64,000 bases of DNA from Pseudomonas sp. RIT-PI-S (GTDB taxonomy: Bacteria > Pseudomonadota > Gammaproteobacteria > Pseudomonadales > Pseudomonadaceae), in contig NZ_JANZKJ010000010.1 in the NCBI RefSeq assembly GCF_025642975.1, forward strand, positions 62,001 to 126,000, given 5' to 3'. The notes below the pieces were generated by a model. It saw nothing but the letters and a program-made list of their open reading frames with translations. It had not been told where the DNA came from and searched no databases. The translations under genes were made by a program, and so were the position numbers. Position 1 is the first letter of the stretch; each line of letters opens with the position of its first letter. Below, piece after piece: positions 9,959-20,225 of the stretch.

Positions 9959-10933
9959 ATGGCAAGGCGCATTCAGTTTTCCAGCAATGGCGGCCCCGAG
10001 GTGCTTGAGCTCGTCGACTTCCAGCCGGCCGAGCCCGGCCCGCTTGAAGTGCGCGTACGCAACCATGCCATTGGCCTGAACTACATCGACACCTATTTCC
10101 GCAGCGGGCTCTATCCCGCGCCTTCATTGCCGTCCGGCCTCGGCACTGAAGCCGCCGGAGTGGTGGAAGCCGTGGGCGCTCAGGTCACCACGGTGCAGGT
10201 AGGTGATCGCGTGGCCTATGCCGGCGGCCCTCTGGGCGCCTACAGCGAGGTGCATGTTTTGCCCGCGGCTGTGGTGGTGAAATTGCCGGAGTCGATCAGC
10301 TTCGAACAAGCCGCGGCGGTGATGCTCAAAGGGCTCACCGTTCAATACCTGCTGCGCCAGACCTACCGGCTGCAAAGCGGCGAAACCATCCTCTTCCACG
10401 CTGCCGCTGGCGGCGTTGGCCTGCTGGCGTGCCAGTGGGCGGCAGCGCTGGGCGCTAAGGTGATCGGCACCGTCAGCTCGGCCGAAAAAGCCGAAAAGGC
10501 CAAGGCCGCCGGGGCCTGGGAAGTGATCGACTACAGCCGCGAGGATGTCGCCAAGCGCGTGCTTGAACTCACCAATGGGCAAAAATGCCCCGTGGTATAC
10601 GACGGCGTGGGCAAGGACACCTGGGACGTGTCTCTGGACTGCGTCGCCCCGCGCGGCCTGTTGGTAAGCTTCGGGAACGCCTCCGGGGCGGTAAGCGGGG
10701 TGAACCTCGGGGTGCTGGCAAGCAAAGGCTCGCTGTATGTGACACGCCCGACCTTGGGCACCTATGCGGTCCCCGGCGCCCTCCAAGGGATGGCGGACGA
10801 ACTGTTCGAAATGCTCGCCAGCGGCAAGGTCGAGGTGGACATCAACCAGCGCTACAAGCTCGAAGACGTTGCCAAGGCCCATACCGACCTCTCGGGCCGC
10901 AAGACCACAGGTTCGACGATCCTCCTGCCTTGA
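9959..10933 (+). CDS. qor: NADPH:quinone oxidoreductase (zeta-crystallin type)
   Basis: The 324-residue product belongs to the medium-chain dehydrogenase/reductase family, quinone oxidoreductase branch. It has the GroES-like N-terminal domain with GLNYIDTYFRSGLYP and a Rossmann domain with AAAGGVGLLACQWA near residue 150. The zinc ligands of alcohol dehydrogenases are missing, as expected for this branch. It would reduce quinones by one electron with NADPH. It is transcribed alone, divergently from hemF, and ends at a large hairpin shared with the convergent tsaC. Confidence 0.95.
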   Translation: MARRIQFSSNGGPEVLELVDFQPAEPGPLEVRVRNHAIGLNYIDTYFRSGLYPAPSLPSGLGTEAAGVVEAVGAQVTTVQVGDRVAYAGGPLGAYSEVHVLPAAVVVKLPESISFEQAAAVMLKGLTVQYLLRQTYRLQSGETILFHAAAGGVGLLACQWAAALGAKVIGTVSSAEKAEKAKAAGAWEVIDYSREDVAKRVLELTNGQKCPVVYDGVGKDTWDVSLDCVAPRGLLVSFGNASGAVSGVNLGVLASKGSLYVTRPTLGTYAVPGALQGMADELFEMLASGKVEVDINQRYKLEDVAKAHTDLSGRKTTGSTILLP

Positions 10934-10946
10934 AGCCCTGAGGGTG

Positions 10947-11022
10947 CTGTGGGGAATGTACGGGCCATTCGGCCAAACCCGTGAATGGCCCGCACATTCC
11001 CAGGTTTGGCCCGGCCCCACAG
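10947..11022. terminator. Convergent qor/tsaC hairpin with nested and interleaved repeats
   Basis: Between the converging qor and tsaC genes there is a 19-bp inverted repeat with one mismatch (10952-10970 against 10983-11001, loop 12). An outer 8-bp repeat (10947-10954 against 11015-11022) encloses it. A third 9-bp repeat pairs the hairpin loop (10971-10979) with bases just outside it (11003-11011). It has no strong T-run, but its position suggests bidirectional transcription termination or 3' end protection. Confidence 0.65.
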
Positions 11023-11041
11023 GGTTCGACTAGACACTCTG

Positions 11042-11596
11042 CTACGGCCGTACCACCTCGCCGCTGCGCAGGTCGCGAATCACGCTAGGATTCTTGCGGC
11101 CGCCCAGGGCCCCGCCTAGAACCAGATCCACCTCGCCGCGGAAGTATTGCTCCACCCGCAGCCGGCTGCGCGCCGGTGGCCGGCCCTGGGGGTTGGCGGA
11201 CGTCGACACCAGCGGGCCAACCAGCGCGCACAGCTCGCGCACCAGCGGATGGTCGCTCACCCGCACGGCTACGCTGTCATGCTGGCCGGTGATCCACGCG
11301 GGCAACAGATCCCGGTGGGGCACCAGCCAGGTATTGGGCCCCGGCCAGGTGCTGGACATCCGATCGAGCCAGGCCTGGGGGAAGTCTTCGAAGAGAAAGT
11401 CGAACTGGCGGATGTTATCAGCGACGAGAATCACCCCTTTTTCCACGGACCGCCCTTTGATCGCCAGAAGGCGATAAACGGCGTCTTCGTTCCAAGGGTC
11501 GCAACCCAATCCCCAAACGGCTTCGGTTGGATAGGCAAGCACCGCGCCGGCGCGAATTTCCCGGGCAGCCTGTTGCACACGCCAACTGCTCTCCAT
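11042..11596 (-). CDS. tsaC: Threonylcarbamoyl-AMP synthase
   Basis: TsaC (184 residues, YrdC/Sua5 family) makes threonylcarbamoyl-AMP from threonine, bicarbonate and ATP, the first step of the t6A37 modification of ANN-decoding tRNAs. Characteristic motifs are [14 protein letters not shown] (residues 21-34), IKGRSVEKG (46-54) and [11 protein letters not shown] near the C-terminus. Length fits the single-domain TsaC rather than the longer Sua5. It lies downstream of dprA on the same strand, 38 bases away, as in other pseudomonads. Confidence 0.97.
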   Translation of the reverse strand: MESSWRVQQAAREIRAGAVLAYPTEAVWGLGCDPWNEDAVYRLLAIKGRSVEKGVILVADNIRQFDFLFEDFPQAWLDRMSSTWPGPNTWLVPHRDLLPAWITGQHDSVAVRVSDHPLVRELCALVGPLVSTSANPQGRPPARSRLRVEQYFRGEVDLVLGGALGGRKNPSVIRDLRSGEVVRP

Positions 11597-11634
11597 TGTG
11601 GTCTTCCTTTAGGTTTGAATGCTGCGAAGTGTAA

Positions 11635-12747
11635 CTAGCCGGGGCGTCCAAACCAACGCCCCGCTTCGCAAACCACCGCACCCGCCAGTTCATGCTCGGT
11701 AAGTGCCACCAGGACCTTCGGCAACGGCCAACCTAGGCTGGCGGCCAACTGCTCGGCGCTTTGCGGAGCGGCAAGCAGCCGCTGGATCAAAGGATCGCGC
11801 CGAGGCGCGGCAGCCGGCTCGATGACCGCGCTGGGTGCCAGACCTTGCCAGCCCCGCAGGCCTTCGAGAATGTGCTGCACGGTTTCTACCAATTGGGCGC
11901 CGTCCCGGATCAGCTGATGGCAACCCTTCATGCCTGGGTGATGGATCGAGCCGGGAACGGCGAACACTTCGCGCCCCTGCTCGGCGGCCAGCCGCGCGGT
12001 AATCAACGAACCGCTGGCGATATTCGCCTCAACCACCAGCACCCCCAGCGACAGCCCGCTGATGATGCGGTTACGCTGCGGGAAGGTCTCCCGCGTGGGC
12101 GGCGAATCCAGTGGAAATTCCGAGACCAGCGCGCCGCCTTGCTCCGCGATGGCACTGGCCAGGCGCAAGTGGCGTTGTGGATAAATATTTTCAAGCCCGC
12201 TGCCGAGCACGGCAACCGTGGCGCCGCCTGCATCCAGGGCGGCACGGTGAGCGGCCCCGTCGATGCCCACAGCCAGCCCGGACGTGATCACAAACCCAGC
12301 GCTCGCAAGGCTGCGCGAAAATGCCCGGGCGGTGTCCAACCCCGGTGCCGAAGCTCGCCGGCTGCCTACCATCGCCAGCTGCGGGCGTTCGAGCACGCCA
12401 GGGTCCCCCGCGACGAACAAAAGCGCAGGCGGGTTAGGTATTTCCTTAAGCAGGGCGGGGTAAGTCGGGCTATCGATGGCCAGCACGTGGTGCTGCGGGG
12501 CCTCTAGCCACCGCAATGCAGCACTGGCGGCCTCGCGAACGGCCGCACTGCGGCGGGCGTCGGCCGAGGCCTGGGACAAGCCAAGCGCTCGCCAGGCGGC
12601 CGCCGGTGCACTCAGGGCAGCACTGGCCGAGCCGAAGGCATCGAGCAACAAGCGGAAATGCGCGGCGCCAGTGTCAGGTAGCCGATGCAGGCGCAACCGC
12701 GCCTCCAGTTCCGCCGGGGGCGGCGTTTGAGGGGTAAACAGTGGCAT
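11635..12747 (-). CDS. dprA: DNA-processing protein DprA/Smf
   Basis: DprA (370 residues) binds single-stranded DNA and loads RecA during natural transformation. The Rossmann-like core includes AMVGSRRASAPGLDTARAFS, SGLAVGIDGAAHRAAL and the signature VLGSGLENIYP. An N-terminal SAM-like domain comes before it and a C-terminal winged-helix-like domain follows (about residues 300-370). The gene sits between the LysM protein and tsaC, as in P. aeruginosa. No other competence gene is in this window. Confidence 0.96.
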   Translation of the reverse strand: MPLFTPQTPPPAELEARLRLHRLPDTGAAHFRLLLDAFGSASAALSAPAAAWRALGLSQASADARRSAAVREAASAALRWLEAPQHHVLAIDSPTYPALLKEIPNPPALLFVAGDPGVLERPQLAMVGSRRASAPGLDTARAFSRSLASAGFVITSGLAVGIDGAAHRAALDAGGATVAVLGSGLENIYPQRHLRLASAIAEQGGALVSEFPLDSPPTRETFPQRNRIISGLSLGVLVVEANIASGSLITARLAAEQGREVFAVPGSIHHPGMKGCHQLIRDGAQLVETVQHILEGLRGWQGLAPSAVIEPAAAPRRDPLIQRLLAAPQSAEQLAASLGWPLPKVLVALTEHELAGAVVCEAGRWFGRPG

Positions 12748-12824
12748 TCGATCATCCTTGATCCAGCCTCCACCGGCAGGCGTGCCTGTGGATAACTATG
12801 TTGGTAACTTTTGAAGAGCGCGGC

Positions 12825-13850
12825 TCATGGGTTACGAACTTTATCGAGCACCGCCAGGGAGCGGCTTGCGTTCAGTACCAGACCATAGCTCAGTTTCTGG
12901 TAAGTGCGGAACACCATCACCAAGCCAGCGCGCTCGTCCGGAATCTTTACTTGTTCGCCGGTGATCCGGTCGCGCACCGTCTCACCGGTTTTATAGATCG
13001 CCAATACATTGCCCTCCGCGAGGCCGTCACGCTGGCCTTTGTCGAGGGTCACCACGTCGTACTTGCCAATCTGGGTAACCCCTCGTGGTACGTCGATGAT
13101 CTTGCCTTCGATCTGCGCGGCCGGCGGGCTCGGCAGGAAGGTCGAATTGATCGGGTGTTCCTCGCTGGTGAACAGGCGATCGCCCAGGCGGACCTCGGCA
13201 TTGGAGCGCTGCAAGGTCAGTGTGGCGATGTCGCCCTCGGTGGCCACGATTTCCCCACCCCCGATGTTGTCGGCGTTAATGCCCAGTACTTCCTGTGTGG
13301 CGGGGTCGGTGTACACCTTACCTTGGCGGAATACGCCGTACACGGTATGCCCCGGCTCGAACTGGCCCCGGGCATAGATACGGTCGCCCATGCCACTGAG
13401 CACCCGTTCCTGGTTACCGGCAACGATGTAGGGCGCGGTATCGAAGGACGCCAGGTCGTCGACGATGCGGTTATTGATCAGAAAAGCATTGATGGCACCC
13501 AGCGGAATACTGGGAATGGCCTCGGCCACGGGACTGGAGCGTACATGCGGCGAAAGCTTCACCGTGCCCCTGGACTGCCCACGTTCTAGGAACAGCTGCG
13601 GCTGCCCGTTGACCATGCCCAGCACCAGCGAGTCCCCAGGGTAGATCAGGTCCGGGTTGGCGATCTGCGGGTTGGCATGCCAGATGTGCGGCCACTGCCA
13701 CGGCTGGTTGAGAAACTTCCCGGCGATGTCCCACAAGGTATCGCCCTGCACCACGGTGTAACGCTGTGGATGCCCCTCACGCAGCAGTTCGTCGCCATGG
13801 GCCAGGCTTGCACCGGCGAGCAGCAGCAGGGCGAGTAATGATTTCCTCAT
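12825..13850 (-). CDS. Exported LysM-domain protein
   Basis: The 341-residue product carries a signal peptide ([19 protein letters not shown]) followed by a LysM peptidoglycan-binding repeat at about residues 30-80 ([17 protein letters not shown], then IYPGDSL). The remaining 250 residues have no recognised catalytic domain. I chose the ATG at 13850 because it begins directly at the signal peptide; an upstream in-frame ATG adds 17 non-signal residues. It diverges from def. The location next to dprA/def is conserved in Pseudomonas, and a cell-wall role is likely but unproven. Confidence 0.92.
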   Translation of the reverse strand: MRKSLLALLLLAGASLAHGDELLREGHPQRYTVVQGDTLWDIAGKFLNQPWQWPHIWHANPQIANPDLIYPGDSLVLGMVNGQPQLFLERGQSRGTVKLSPHVRSSPVAEAIPSIPLGAINAFLINNRIVDDLASFDTAPYIVAGNQERVLSGMGDRIYARGQFEPGHTVYGVFRQGKVYTDPATQEVLGINADNIGGGEIVATEGDIATLTLQRSNAEVRLGDRLFTSEEHPINSTFLPSPPAAQIEGKIIDVPRGVTQIGKYDVVTLDKGQRDGLAEGNVLAIYKTGETVRDRITGEQVKIPDERAGLVMVFRTYQKLSYGLVLNASRSLAVLDKVRNP

Positions 13851-14005
13851 GCCGTGAATCCCTTTATCATGTACGCATTCGTCAAACCCTGCCGTGGGCA
13901 ACGGTCAACCGCCGTGCCGGCCGGGCTTTCCATGAGCAGTGGCTGCTCAACAAGCGCTCGGCGCCATTCCCACTGACTTTACCTTACAGTGCAGCACTTA
14001 AGCAT

Positions 14006-14512
14006 ATGGCTATTTTAAACATCCTCGAATTTCCGGATCCGCGCCTGCGTACCATCGCCAAGCCGGTCACGGTTGTGGACGACGAGCTGCGTACGCTGAT
14101 CGACGACATGTTTGAAACCATGTACGAGGCGCCAGGCATCGGCTTGGCCGCTACCCAGGTAAACGTCCACAAGCGGGTCGTGGTCATGGACCTGAGCGAA
14201 GATCGCAGCGAACCCCGGGTATTCATCAACCCGGAGTTCGAATCGCTCACCGACGAGATGGACCAATATCAGGAAGGCTGCTTGTCGGTTCCCGGGTTCT
14301 ACGAGAACGTCGACCGCCCGCAGAAGGTCAAGGTGAAGGCGCTGGACCGCGACGGCAACCCTTATGAAATCATTGCCGAGGGCCTGTTGGCCGTGTGCAT
14401 CCAGCACGAATGCGATCACCTCAACGGCAAGCTGTTCGTCGATTACCTGTCCACGCTCAAGCGGGATCGGATCAAGAAAAAACTCGAAAAACAGCACCGC
14501 CAGCAGGCTTAA
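14006..14512 (+). CDS. def: Peptide deformylase
   Basis: Def (168 residues) removes the formyl group from nascent proteins with a catalytic Fe2+ ion. All three motifs are present: GIGLAATQ (44-51), EGCLS (90-94, metal ligand C92) and HECDH (134-138, ligands H134 and H138, catalytic E135). The real start is the ATG at 14006 ([11 protein letters not shown]); the longer open frame upstream has no homology. It is followed by fmt, which carries out the opposite modification. Confidence 0.98.
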   Translation: MAILNILEFPDPRLRTIAKPVTVVDDELRTLIDDMFETMYEAPGIGLAATQVNVHKRVVVMDLSEDRSEPRVFINPEFESLTDEMDQYQEGCLSVPGFYENVDRPQKVKVKALDRDGNPYEIIAEGLLAVCIQHECDHLNGKLFVDYLSTLKRDRIKKKLEKQHRQQA

Positions 14513-14526
14513 CCGGTGACGGGCAG

Positions 14527-14557
14527 GCCAGTTCGCGGGCTGGCGCCTACTCCTACA
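14527..14557. repeat. Degenerate REP-like element
   Basis: The segment contains TTCGCGGGC, then CTACTCCTACA, which resembles the two halves of the 35-bp REP element known from P. putida intergenic regions. The stem is imperfect. It lies between def and fmt, just before a stronger terminator-like hairpin. This is a resemblance judged by eye. Confidence 0.4.
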
Positions 14558-14570
14558 AACGTCACTGTCC

Positions 14571-14596
14571 AAGGGCTTGCTTCGGCAAGCCCTTTT
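14571..14596 (+). terminator. Terminator-like hairpin between def and fmt
   Basis: A perfect 10-bp stem (AAGGGCTTGC / GCAAGCCCTT) with the stable tetraloop TTCG is followed by TTC. It lies 19 bases before the fmt start, so it may attenuate read-through from def into fmt rather than fully separate them. Confidence 0.7.
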
Positions 14597-14614
14597 CATT
14601 TCAGCGAGACCCTC

Positions 14615-15547
14615 ATGCGCCTAGTTTTTGCAGGTACCCCAGAATTCGCTGCCGAGCATTTGCAGGCGCTGCTTGGCGGTGCTCACCAAATAGTTGCCGT
14701 TTATACCCAACCTGACCGCCCAGCCGGCCGCGGTCAAAAACTCATGCCGAGCCCGGTCAAACAGCTGGCACTGGCCCATGGCATCCCGGTATACCAGCCG
14801 CAGACCCTGCGCAACGCCGAAGCCCAGGCCGAACTCGCCGCACTCACTCCGGACCTGATGGTCGTGGTGGCGTATGGGCTGATCCTGCCCCAGGCGGTGC
14901 TGGATATCCCACGCCTGGGCTGTATCAACAGCCATGCATCGCTGCTGCCACGCTGGCGTGGCGCGGCGCCCATTCAGCGGGCCATCGAAGCCGGAGACAG
15001 CCTCAGTGGTGTAACCGTGATGCGCATGGAAGCGGGCCTGGACACCGGGCCGATGCTGCTTAAGGCAACCACGCCGATCAGCGCCGAGGATACCGGCGGC
15101 AGCCTGCATGACCGGCTGGCACGGCTCGGGCCGCCGGCGGTAGTCGAGGCCATCGAGGGGTTGGCTGCCGGCACGCTGGAAGGCGAGCCGCAGACTGACG
15201 CCGATGCCACCTACGCGCACAAGCTCAACAAGGACGAAGCCCGGCTCGCTTGGGGCCGCCCGGCGGCAGAGCTGGAGCGTCAGGTGCGGGCATTCTTCCC
15301 GTGGCCGGTTTGCCATGGCCTGCTGCATGGCGAGGTGGTCAAGGTGCTCGCCGCCCAAGTGGTCGAGGGTTCAGGCGTGCCTGGGGAAATCATCGCCAGC
15401 GGCAAGCACGGCCTGACCGTGGCTTGTGGCGAAGGCGCCCTCTGCCTGACCCGCCTGCAATTGCCCGGCGGCAAGCCGCTAGCCTTCAGCGACCTGTACA
15501 ACAGCCGGCGAGAATTCTTCAGCCCCGGCGCGGTGTTCGCTCAATGA
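14615..15547 (+). CDS. fmt: Methionyl-tRNA formyltransferase
   Basis: Fmt (310 residues) formylates initiator Met-tRNA using 10-formyltetrahydrofolate. The formyltransferase core shows the catalytic N-H pair in [19 protein letters not shown] (N105, H107) and the motif TGVTVM-like [18 protein letters not shown]-terminal OB-fold domain for tRNA binding begins around residue 205. The ATG at 14615 ([11 protein letters not shown]) gives the family-standard start; the longer open frame is not supported. The stop overlaps the rsmB start by 4 bases. Confidence 0.98.
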   Translation: MRLVFAGTPEFAAEHLQALLGGAHQIVAVYTQPDRPAGRGQKLMPSPVKQLALAHGIPVYQPQTLRNAEAQAELAALTPDLMVVVAYGLILPQAVLDIPRLGCINSHASLLPRWRGAAPIQRAIEAGDSLSGVTVMRMEAGLDTGPMLLKATTPISAEDTGGSLHDRLARLGPPAVVEAIEGLAAGTLEGEPQTDADATYAHKLNKDEARLAWGRPAAELERQVRAFFPWPVCHGLLHGEVVKVLAAQVVEGSGVPGEIIASGKHGLTVACGEGALCLTRLQLPGGKPLAFSDLYNSRREFFSPGAVFAQ

Positions 15548-16857
15548 CCCCGCGGTTGGCGGCCGCACGGGCCCTGGCGGCCGTGCTCAACGGCAAGGCG
15601 TCGCTCAATAGCGCACTGCCGATACAGCTCGAGCGGGTTGAGGCGCGGGATCGCGGGTTGACCCAGGAACTGGCCTTCGGCACCGCGCGCTGGGAGCCAC
15701 GCCTGGCGCTGTTGGCGCAGCAGCTGCTACAAAAACCGTTCAAGGCCGCCGACGCGGACCTTTACGCGCTGTTGCTGTTGGGCCTGTATCAGCTGTTTTA
15801 CACCCGCATCCCGGCGCATGCGGCCATCGCCGAAACCGTAGGCTGCGCCGACGCCCTGAAGAAAACCTGGGCCAAGGGCCTGCTCAACGCCGTATTGCGG
15901 GGCGCGCAGCGTGAAGGCGAGGCGCTGCTCGCCAACCTGGAGCGGGACCCGGTCGTTCGCACCGCACACCCACGCTGGCTGCAGAAGGCGCTCAAGGCAG
16001 CCTGGCCGGAACAGTGGGAAGCCGTGTGCGCTGCCAACAATGAACATCCGCCAATGACCCTGCGGGTCAACCGCCGCCACCACAGCCGCGACGCCTACCT
16101 GGCCCTGTTGGCCGACGCAGGCATCGCCGCTAGCGCCTGCCAGTTCAGCACCGATGGCATCACCCTGGCTAACGCCTTGGACGTCAACGGCCTGCCGGGC
16201 TTCGCCGAAGGGTGGGTCAGCGTGCAGGACGAAGCGGCGCAGCTTGCCGCCAGCCTGCTCGAGCTCAAGCCGGGGCAACGCGTGCTGGATGCCTGCTGCG
16301 CTCCTGGAGGCAAAACCTGCCATCTGCTCGAGCACACACCGGCGCTTGGCTACGTGCTGGGGATTGATCTGGAGGCCAAGCGGCTGCAACGAGTAGAGCA
16401 GAACCTCGCCCGCCTTGGCCTGAGCGCTGAACTGCGTGCCGCCGATGGCCGCGACACCGCTGCCTGGTGGGATGGCGTACCTTTCCAGCGCATCCTGCTC
16501 GATGCCCCATGCTCGGCCACCGGCGTGATCCGGCGCCATCCCGACATCAAGCTGACACGCCAGGCCGATGACATCCCCGCGCTCGCCAGCCTGCAAGGCG
16601 AGCTACTCGATGCCATGTGGGGTGCGCTGGAAGTGGGCGGCATCTTGCTGTACGCCACCTGTTCGGTACTGCCAATGGAAAACAGCGACACCATCGGTGC
16701 CTTCCTCTCCCGCACCCCCGGGGCCCGCGAGCTGGACCTGCCCCTCGTAGCGGGCGTGCGCCAACCCCATGGTCGCCAGCTGTTCCCGCAAAGCGGCCAG
16801 CATGACGGCTTTTATTACGCCAAACTGATGAAGATAGCCGCCGCCGGCGGCCGCTGA
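15544..16857 (+). CDS. rsmB: 16S rRNA (cytosine-967-C5)-methyltransferase
   Basis: RsmB (437 residues) methylates C967 of 16S rRNA with S-adenosylmethionine. The N-terminal NusB-like RNA-binding domain covers about residues 1-140. The methyltransferase domain contains [12 protein letters not shown] (SAM binding), [15 protein letters not shown], and the catalytic-cysteine motif [12 protein letters not shown]. The chosen start is the ATG overlapping the fmt stop (ATGA at 15544-15547); a longer open frame begins inside fmt. It is followed 12 bases later by trkA. Confidence 0.97.
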   Translation: MTPRLAAARALAAVLNGKASLNSALPIQLERVEARDRGLTQELAFGTARWEPRLALLAQQLLQKPFKAADADLYALLLLGLYQLFYTRIPAHAAIAETVGCADALKKTWAKGLLNAVLRGAQREGEALLANLERDPVVRTAHPRWLQKALKAAWPEQWEAVCAANNEHPPMTLRVNRRHHSRDAYLALLADAGIAASACQFSTDGITLANALDVNGLPGFAEGWVSVQDEAAQLAASLLELKPGQRVLDACCAPGGKTCHLLEHTPALGYVLGIDLEAKRLQRVEQNLARLGLSAELRAADGRDTAAWWDGVPFQRILLDAPCSATGVIRRHPDIKLTRQADDIPALASLQGELLDAMWGALEVGGILLYATCSVLPMENSDTIGAFLSRTPGARELDLPLVAGVRQPHGRQLFPQSGQHDGFYYAKLMKIAAAGGR

Positions 16858-16869
16858 GCGAGCTGACTG

Positions 16870-18243
16870 ATGAAGATCATCATCCTGGGTGCCGGCCAGG
16901 TCGGCGGCACCCTGGCTGAGCACCTGGCGGGCGAAGCCAACGACATCACCATCGTCGACACCGACAGCGAACGGCTGCGCAGCCTCGGGGACCGCCTGGA
17001 CATCCGCACGGTACAGGGCAAGGCGTCATTCCCCGCTGTGCTCCGCCAGGCTGGCGCAGACGACGCAGACATGCTGGTAGCGGTCACCAACAGCGACGAA
17101 ACCAACATGGTCGCCTGCCAGGTGGCCTATACGCTATTCCAGACCCCCAGGCGCATCGCCCGAGTGCGAGAGGCCGCTTACCTCAACCGCGCAGACCTGT
17201 TCAGCAACGAAGCGATCCCGGTCGATGTACTGATCAGCCCCGAGCAGGTGGTCACCCATTACATCAAGCGGCTGATAGAACATCCCGGTGCGCTGCAGGT
17301 AATCGACTTCGCCGGGGGCAAGGCGCAGTTGGTGGCGGTTCGGGCCTATTACGGCGGCCCGCTGGTGGGCCAGCAGCTGCGTCAGATCCGCCACCACATG
17401 CCCAACGTGGAAACCCGCGTAGCCGCGATCTTCCGCCGGGACCGGCCGATCCTGCCCCGTGGTGACACGGTGATCGAAGCCGACGACGAGGTGTTCTTCA
17501 TCGCAGCCAAGGCGGATATTCGCGCGGTCATGGGCGAACTGCGCCGGCTGGACGAGAACAACAAACGAGTGGTCATCGCCGGAGGCGGGCACATCGGCGA
17601 GCGCCTGGCTGAGGCCATCGAAAGCCGCTACCAGGTGAAGATCATCGAAATGAGCCCGGCGCGCTGCCGGTACTTGTCGGATACGCTCAACAGTACCGTG
17701 GTGCTTCAGGGCAGCGCTTCGGACCGTGACCTGATGGTGGAAGAGAATATCGCCGACGCGGATATCTTCCTCGCCCTGACCAACGACGACGAGGCCAATA
17801 TCATGTCGTCGCTACTGGCCAAACGGCTGGGCGCGAAGAAGGTGATGACGCTGATCAACAACGCCGCTTATGTTGACCTCGTACAAGGGGGTGAGATCGA
17901 CATCGCCATCAACCCCCAGCTCGCCACTATCGGTAGTTTGCTGACCTATGTGCGGCGCGGGGATATTGTCAGCGTGCATTCCCTGCGGCGCGGCGCCGCC
18001 GAGGCCATCGAAGCCATTGCCCATGGCGATGCCAGATCCAGCAAGGTGGTGGGCCGTGCCCTGGAAGCGATCCAGATGCCGCCAGGCACATCGATCGGGG
18101 CAATCATCCGGGACCAGGAAGTGATCATCGCGCGGGCCAACACCGTGATCGAAAGCGGTGACCACGTGATCCTGTTCCTTGTGGATAAAAAATACATCCG
18201 CGATGTGGAAAAGCTTTTCCATGTTGGGCTGAGCTTTTTCTAA
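16870..18243 (+). CDS. trkA: Trk potassium uptake protein TrkA
   Basis: TrkA (457 residues) is the peripheral NAD-binding gating subunit of the Trk potassium transporter. It is a tandem duplication. The first RCK domain begins with [10 protein letters not shown] at residue 3, and the second has [15 protein letters not shown] near residue 232. Each is followed by a TrkA-C domain. The membrane partner TrkH/TrkG is not in this window. The gene is the last large member of a def-fmt-rsmB-trkA run that is conserved in Pseudomonas. Confidence 0.98.
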   Translation: MKIIILGAGQVGGTLAEHLAGEANDITIVDTDSERLRSLGDRLDIRTVQGKASFPAVLRQAGADDADMLVAVTNSDETNMVACQVAYTLFQTPRRIARVREAAYLNRADLFSNEAIPVDVLISPEQVVTHYIKRLIEHPGALQVIDFAGGKAQLVAVRAYYGGPLVGQQLRQIRHHMPNVETRVAAIFRRDRPILPRGDTVIEADDEVFFIAAKADIRAVMGELRRLDENNKRVVIAGGGHIGERLAEAIESRYQVKIIEMSPARCRYLSDTLNSTVVLQGSASDRDLMVEENIADADIFLALTNDDEANIMSSLLAKRLGAKKVMTLINNAAYVDLVQGGEIDIAINPQLATIGSLLTYVRRGDIVSVHSLRRGAAEAIEAIAHGDARSSKVVGRALEAIQMPPGTSIGAIIRDQEVIIARANTVIESGDHVILFLVDKKYIRDVEKLFHVGLSFF

Positions 18244-18254
18244 AGGGGCAGGGG

Positions 18255-18566
18255 ATGATCGAATCGCTGGAAAAGATGCTCGCCAAGGGCATGGATAACC
18301 CACTGCTGCGTTTCGGCTTGGGCAAAGGCTATCTGGATGCCGGCGACGCATCTCGAGCCGCCGAACACCTGCGCCGCTGCGTAAAGCAAGACCCCGGCTA
18401 CTCCGCCGCCTGGAAGCTGCTCGGCAAGGCCTTGAAACAAAGCGGTGAGTTGGACGCTGCGCGAACCGCCTGGGAGCAGGGCTTGGCAGCGGCGCAGGCA
18501 AAAGGGGACAAGCAAGCGGAAAAGGAAATCACGGTGTTCTTACGAAAGCTGGAGCGCAACGCCTGA
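18255..18566 (+). CDS. Small tetratricopeptide-repeat protein
   Basis: This 103-residue cytoplasmic protein consists almost wholly of TPR-like helices. Helix pairs contain PLLRFGLGKGYLDAGDASRA (about 16-35) and YSAAWKLLGKALKQSGELDA (about 49-68), with the typical G-Y-A pattern. It has no signal peptide or enzyme motif, so it most likely mediates protein contacts. It follows trkA by 11 bases and probably shares its transcript. Confidence 0.85.
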   Translation: MIESLEKMLAKGMDNPLLRFGLGKGYLDAGDASRAAEHLRRCVKQDPGYSAAWKLLGKALKQSGELDAARTAWEQGLAAAQAKGDKQAEKEITVFLRKLERNA

Positions 18567-18585
18567 GGCACCTTTCGAAGGTGCC
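18567..18585. terminator. Convergent hairpin after the TPR gene
   Basis: A perfect 8-bp stem (GGCACCTT / AAGGTGCC) with a 3-base loop starts directly after the stop codon. It has no T-run, but lies between converging genes and so may act in either direction. Confidence 0.55.
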
Positions 18586-18643
18586 CGGCTCATTCGGCCT
18601 CGACCTTGAACGTGGGGCCGGGCAGCCGGGCGAAGAACTCCCA

Positions 18644-19531
18644 TCAATACCAGCGCGCCTCACCCGCCGGTCGTTTCTTGAACCGCTTCATGCTCCACAT
18701 GTACTGATCCGGGTAGGCCCGCACGTAGCCCTCGACCACCTGGCTCATGGCCGCTGCAGATACTTCCACGTCGGTGCTATACATCGCTTCCGGCGCGGCC
18801 TTGAGCATGACTTTGAAGCCAGAGCCGTCAGGCAGCCGCACCGCATGCAGGAACACCCCCACGGCTTTGCCGCCCGCAAGCATGTTGGGCACGAACTTGC
18901 TGGTCAGCGCCTGAGTACCCAGGAACGGCACGAATACTCCGGCCGACTCGGCAGGTTCCGGGTCCGCGGGGATACCCACCTGGCCGCCCTTGCGCACTTC
19001 CTTGATCACGCTGAGGATGCCTTCCTTTGTGGAAGCCGCGACCCGGTTGCCCAGTTGCACGCGCTGCTTGCGCAGCAGTTCATCCACGGCCTTGAGCTTG
19101 GGCGGCCGATAAAAAATGATCGGCTTGCACTGGTTGCAATAGAAGTGGTTGAGCACCTCCCAGTTACCCAAGTGGCTGGTGATACCCACCACACCCTTGC
19201 CGCTGGCCAATGCCTGCTGCAGTACCTCTAGCCCTTCCACTTCGCGGATCAACCCGAGCGAGCGTTCGGCCGGCCAGATCCACGCGCAAGCGCTTTCAGT
19301 GAATGAGCGGCCAATGCCCTTGAGGCTTTCCCCGGTCAGCTGTTCACGCTCGGCGGGCGACAACTCGGGGAAGCATTTGGCGAGGTTTATCCGCACCACC
19401 TCGCGAGAGCGATTCGGCAATTTCCACATCAGCCAGCCGATAGCAGCGCCCACCCCTTGCACGGCGCTCCATGGCAGCATCGCGAACGCCTTGAGCATGC
19501 CTACCATCACGGCGCCCTTGAACTTTTCCAC
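18644..19531 (-). CDS. htrB: Lipid A / lysophospholipid acyltransferase (HtrB/LpxL family)
   Basis: The 295-residue protein belongs to the LpxL/HtrB acyltransferase family, which adds secondary acyl chains to lipid A at the inner membrane. The catalytic HX4E motif is H120-E125 (SHLGNWE). An N-terminal hydrophobic segment (about 8-35) anchors it to the membrane. The motif IPADPEPAESAGVFVPFLG is the region that helps bind substrate. The same position beside tag-glyQS is held by htrB1 (PA0011) in P. aeruginosa. Which acyl position it modifies cannot be read from sequence. Confidence 0.9.
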   Translation of the reverse strand: MEKFKGAVMVGMLKAFAMLPWSAVQGVGAAIGWLMWKLPNRSREVVRINLAKCFPELSPAEREQLTGESLKGIGRSFTESACAWIWPAERSLGLIREVEGLEVLQQALASGKGVVGITSHLGNWEVLNHFYCNQCKPIIFYRPPKLKAVDELLRKQRVQLGNRVAASTKEGILSVIKEVRKGGQVGIPADPEPAESAGVFVPFLGTQALTSKFVPNMLAGGKAVGVFLHAVRLPDGSGFKVMLKAAPEAMYSTDVEVSAAAMSQVVEGYVRAYPDQYMWSMKRFKKRPAGEARWY

Positions 19532-19581
19532 AGCTCACTCTCCTGGTATCGAGCTGGGCATTCTACATTAGCCGGCCGCCC

Positions 19582-20145
19582 TCAACCGGTGGCCGGTTGG
19601 CATAAAGCCTGATACCGGTCGCAATCGGTAGTGTGATCCATGACCATGCCCGCGGCCTGCATGTAGGCGTAGCAAATGGTAGGGCCAACGAAACTGAAGC
19701 CGGCCTTCTTCAAGGCCTTGCTCATCGCCTGAGCCTCGGGGGTCTGGGTGGGGATGTCGCGGTGTACCGCAAAGTGGTTGATGCGCGGCGTACCGCCCAC
19801 GAACGACCACAAAAAGCCGACCGGATCTTCGAGCCGCAGCCAGGCCTGGGCATTTTGCCGCGCGGCCTTGAGCTTCATGCGATTGCGGATGATCCCGGCG
19901 TCTTGCATCCGGATTTCGATCTCATCGTCGGTCATGGCGGCCAGCCGCACAGGGTCGAAGCCGAACAACACCTCGCGATAGCGTTGGCGCTTCTTCAGGA
20001 TAGTGATCCAGGACAAACCGGCCTGGAACCCTTCGAGCACCAGCAGCTCGAACAAGCGCTGCGCATCGCGCAGTGGGATACCCCATTCATGATCGTGGTA
20101 CTGCTGGTAAAGCGGGTCGGCGGTACACCAAAAGCAGCGTGGCAT
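19582..20145 (-). CDS. tag: DNA-3-methyladenine glycosylase I
   Basis: Tag (187 residues) excises 3-methyladenine from alkylated DNA. The zinc-snap ligands are visible: C4 and H17 at the N-terminus, and the C-terminal pair in MDHTTDCDRY. The catalytic-pocket glutamate is E38 (VLEGFQAGLSW). Length equals E. coli Tag. It diverges from glyQ with about 80 bases between starts. Confidence 0.97.
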   Translation of the reverse strand: MPRCFWCTADPLYQQYHDHEWGIPLRDAQRLFELLVLEGFQAGLSWITILKKRQRYREVLFGFDPVRLAAMTDDEIEIRMQDAGIIRNRMKLKAARQNAQAWLRLEDPVGFLWSFVGGTPRINHFAVHRDIPTQTPEAQAMSKALKKAGFSFVGPTICYAYMQAAGMVMDHTTDCDRYQALCQPATG

Positions 20146-20225
20146 AAGGCTCCAGGCTAGTGGCTCGAACGATTCGGGGTATACTCCCGCTCTTTATATT
20201 CGCAGCCCAAGATACAGGTGAATTT

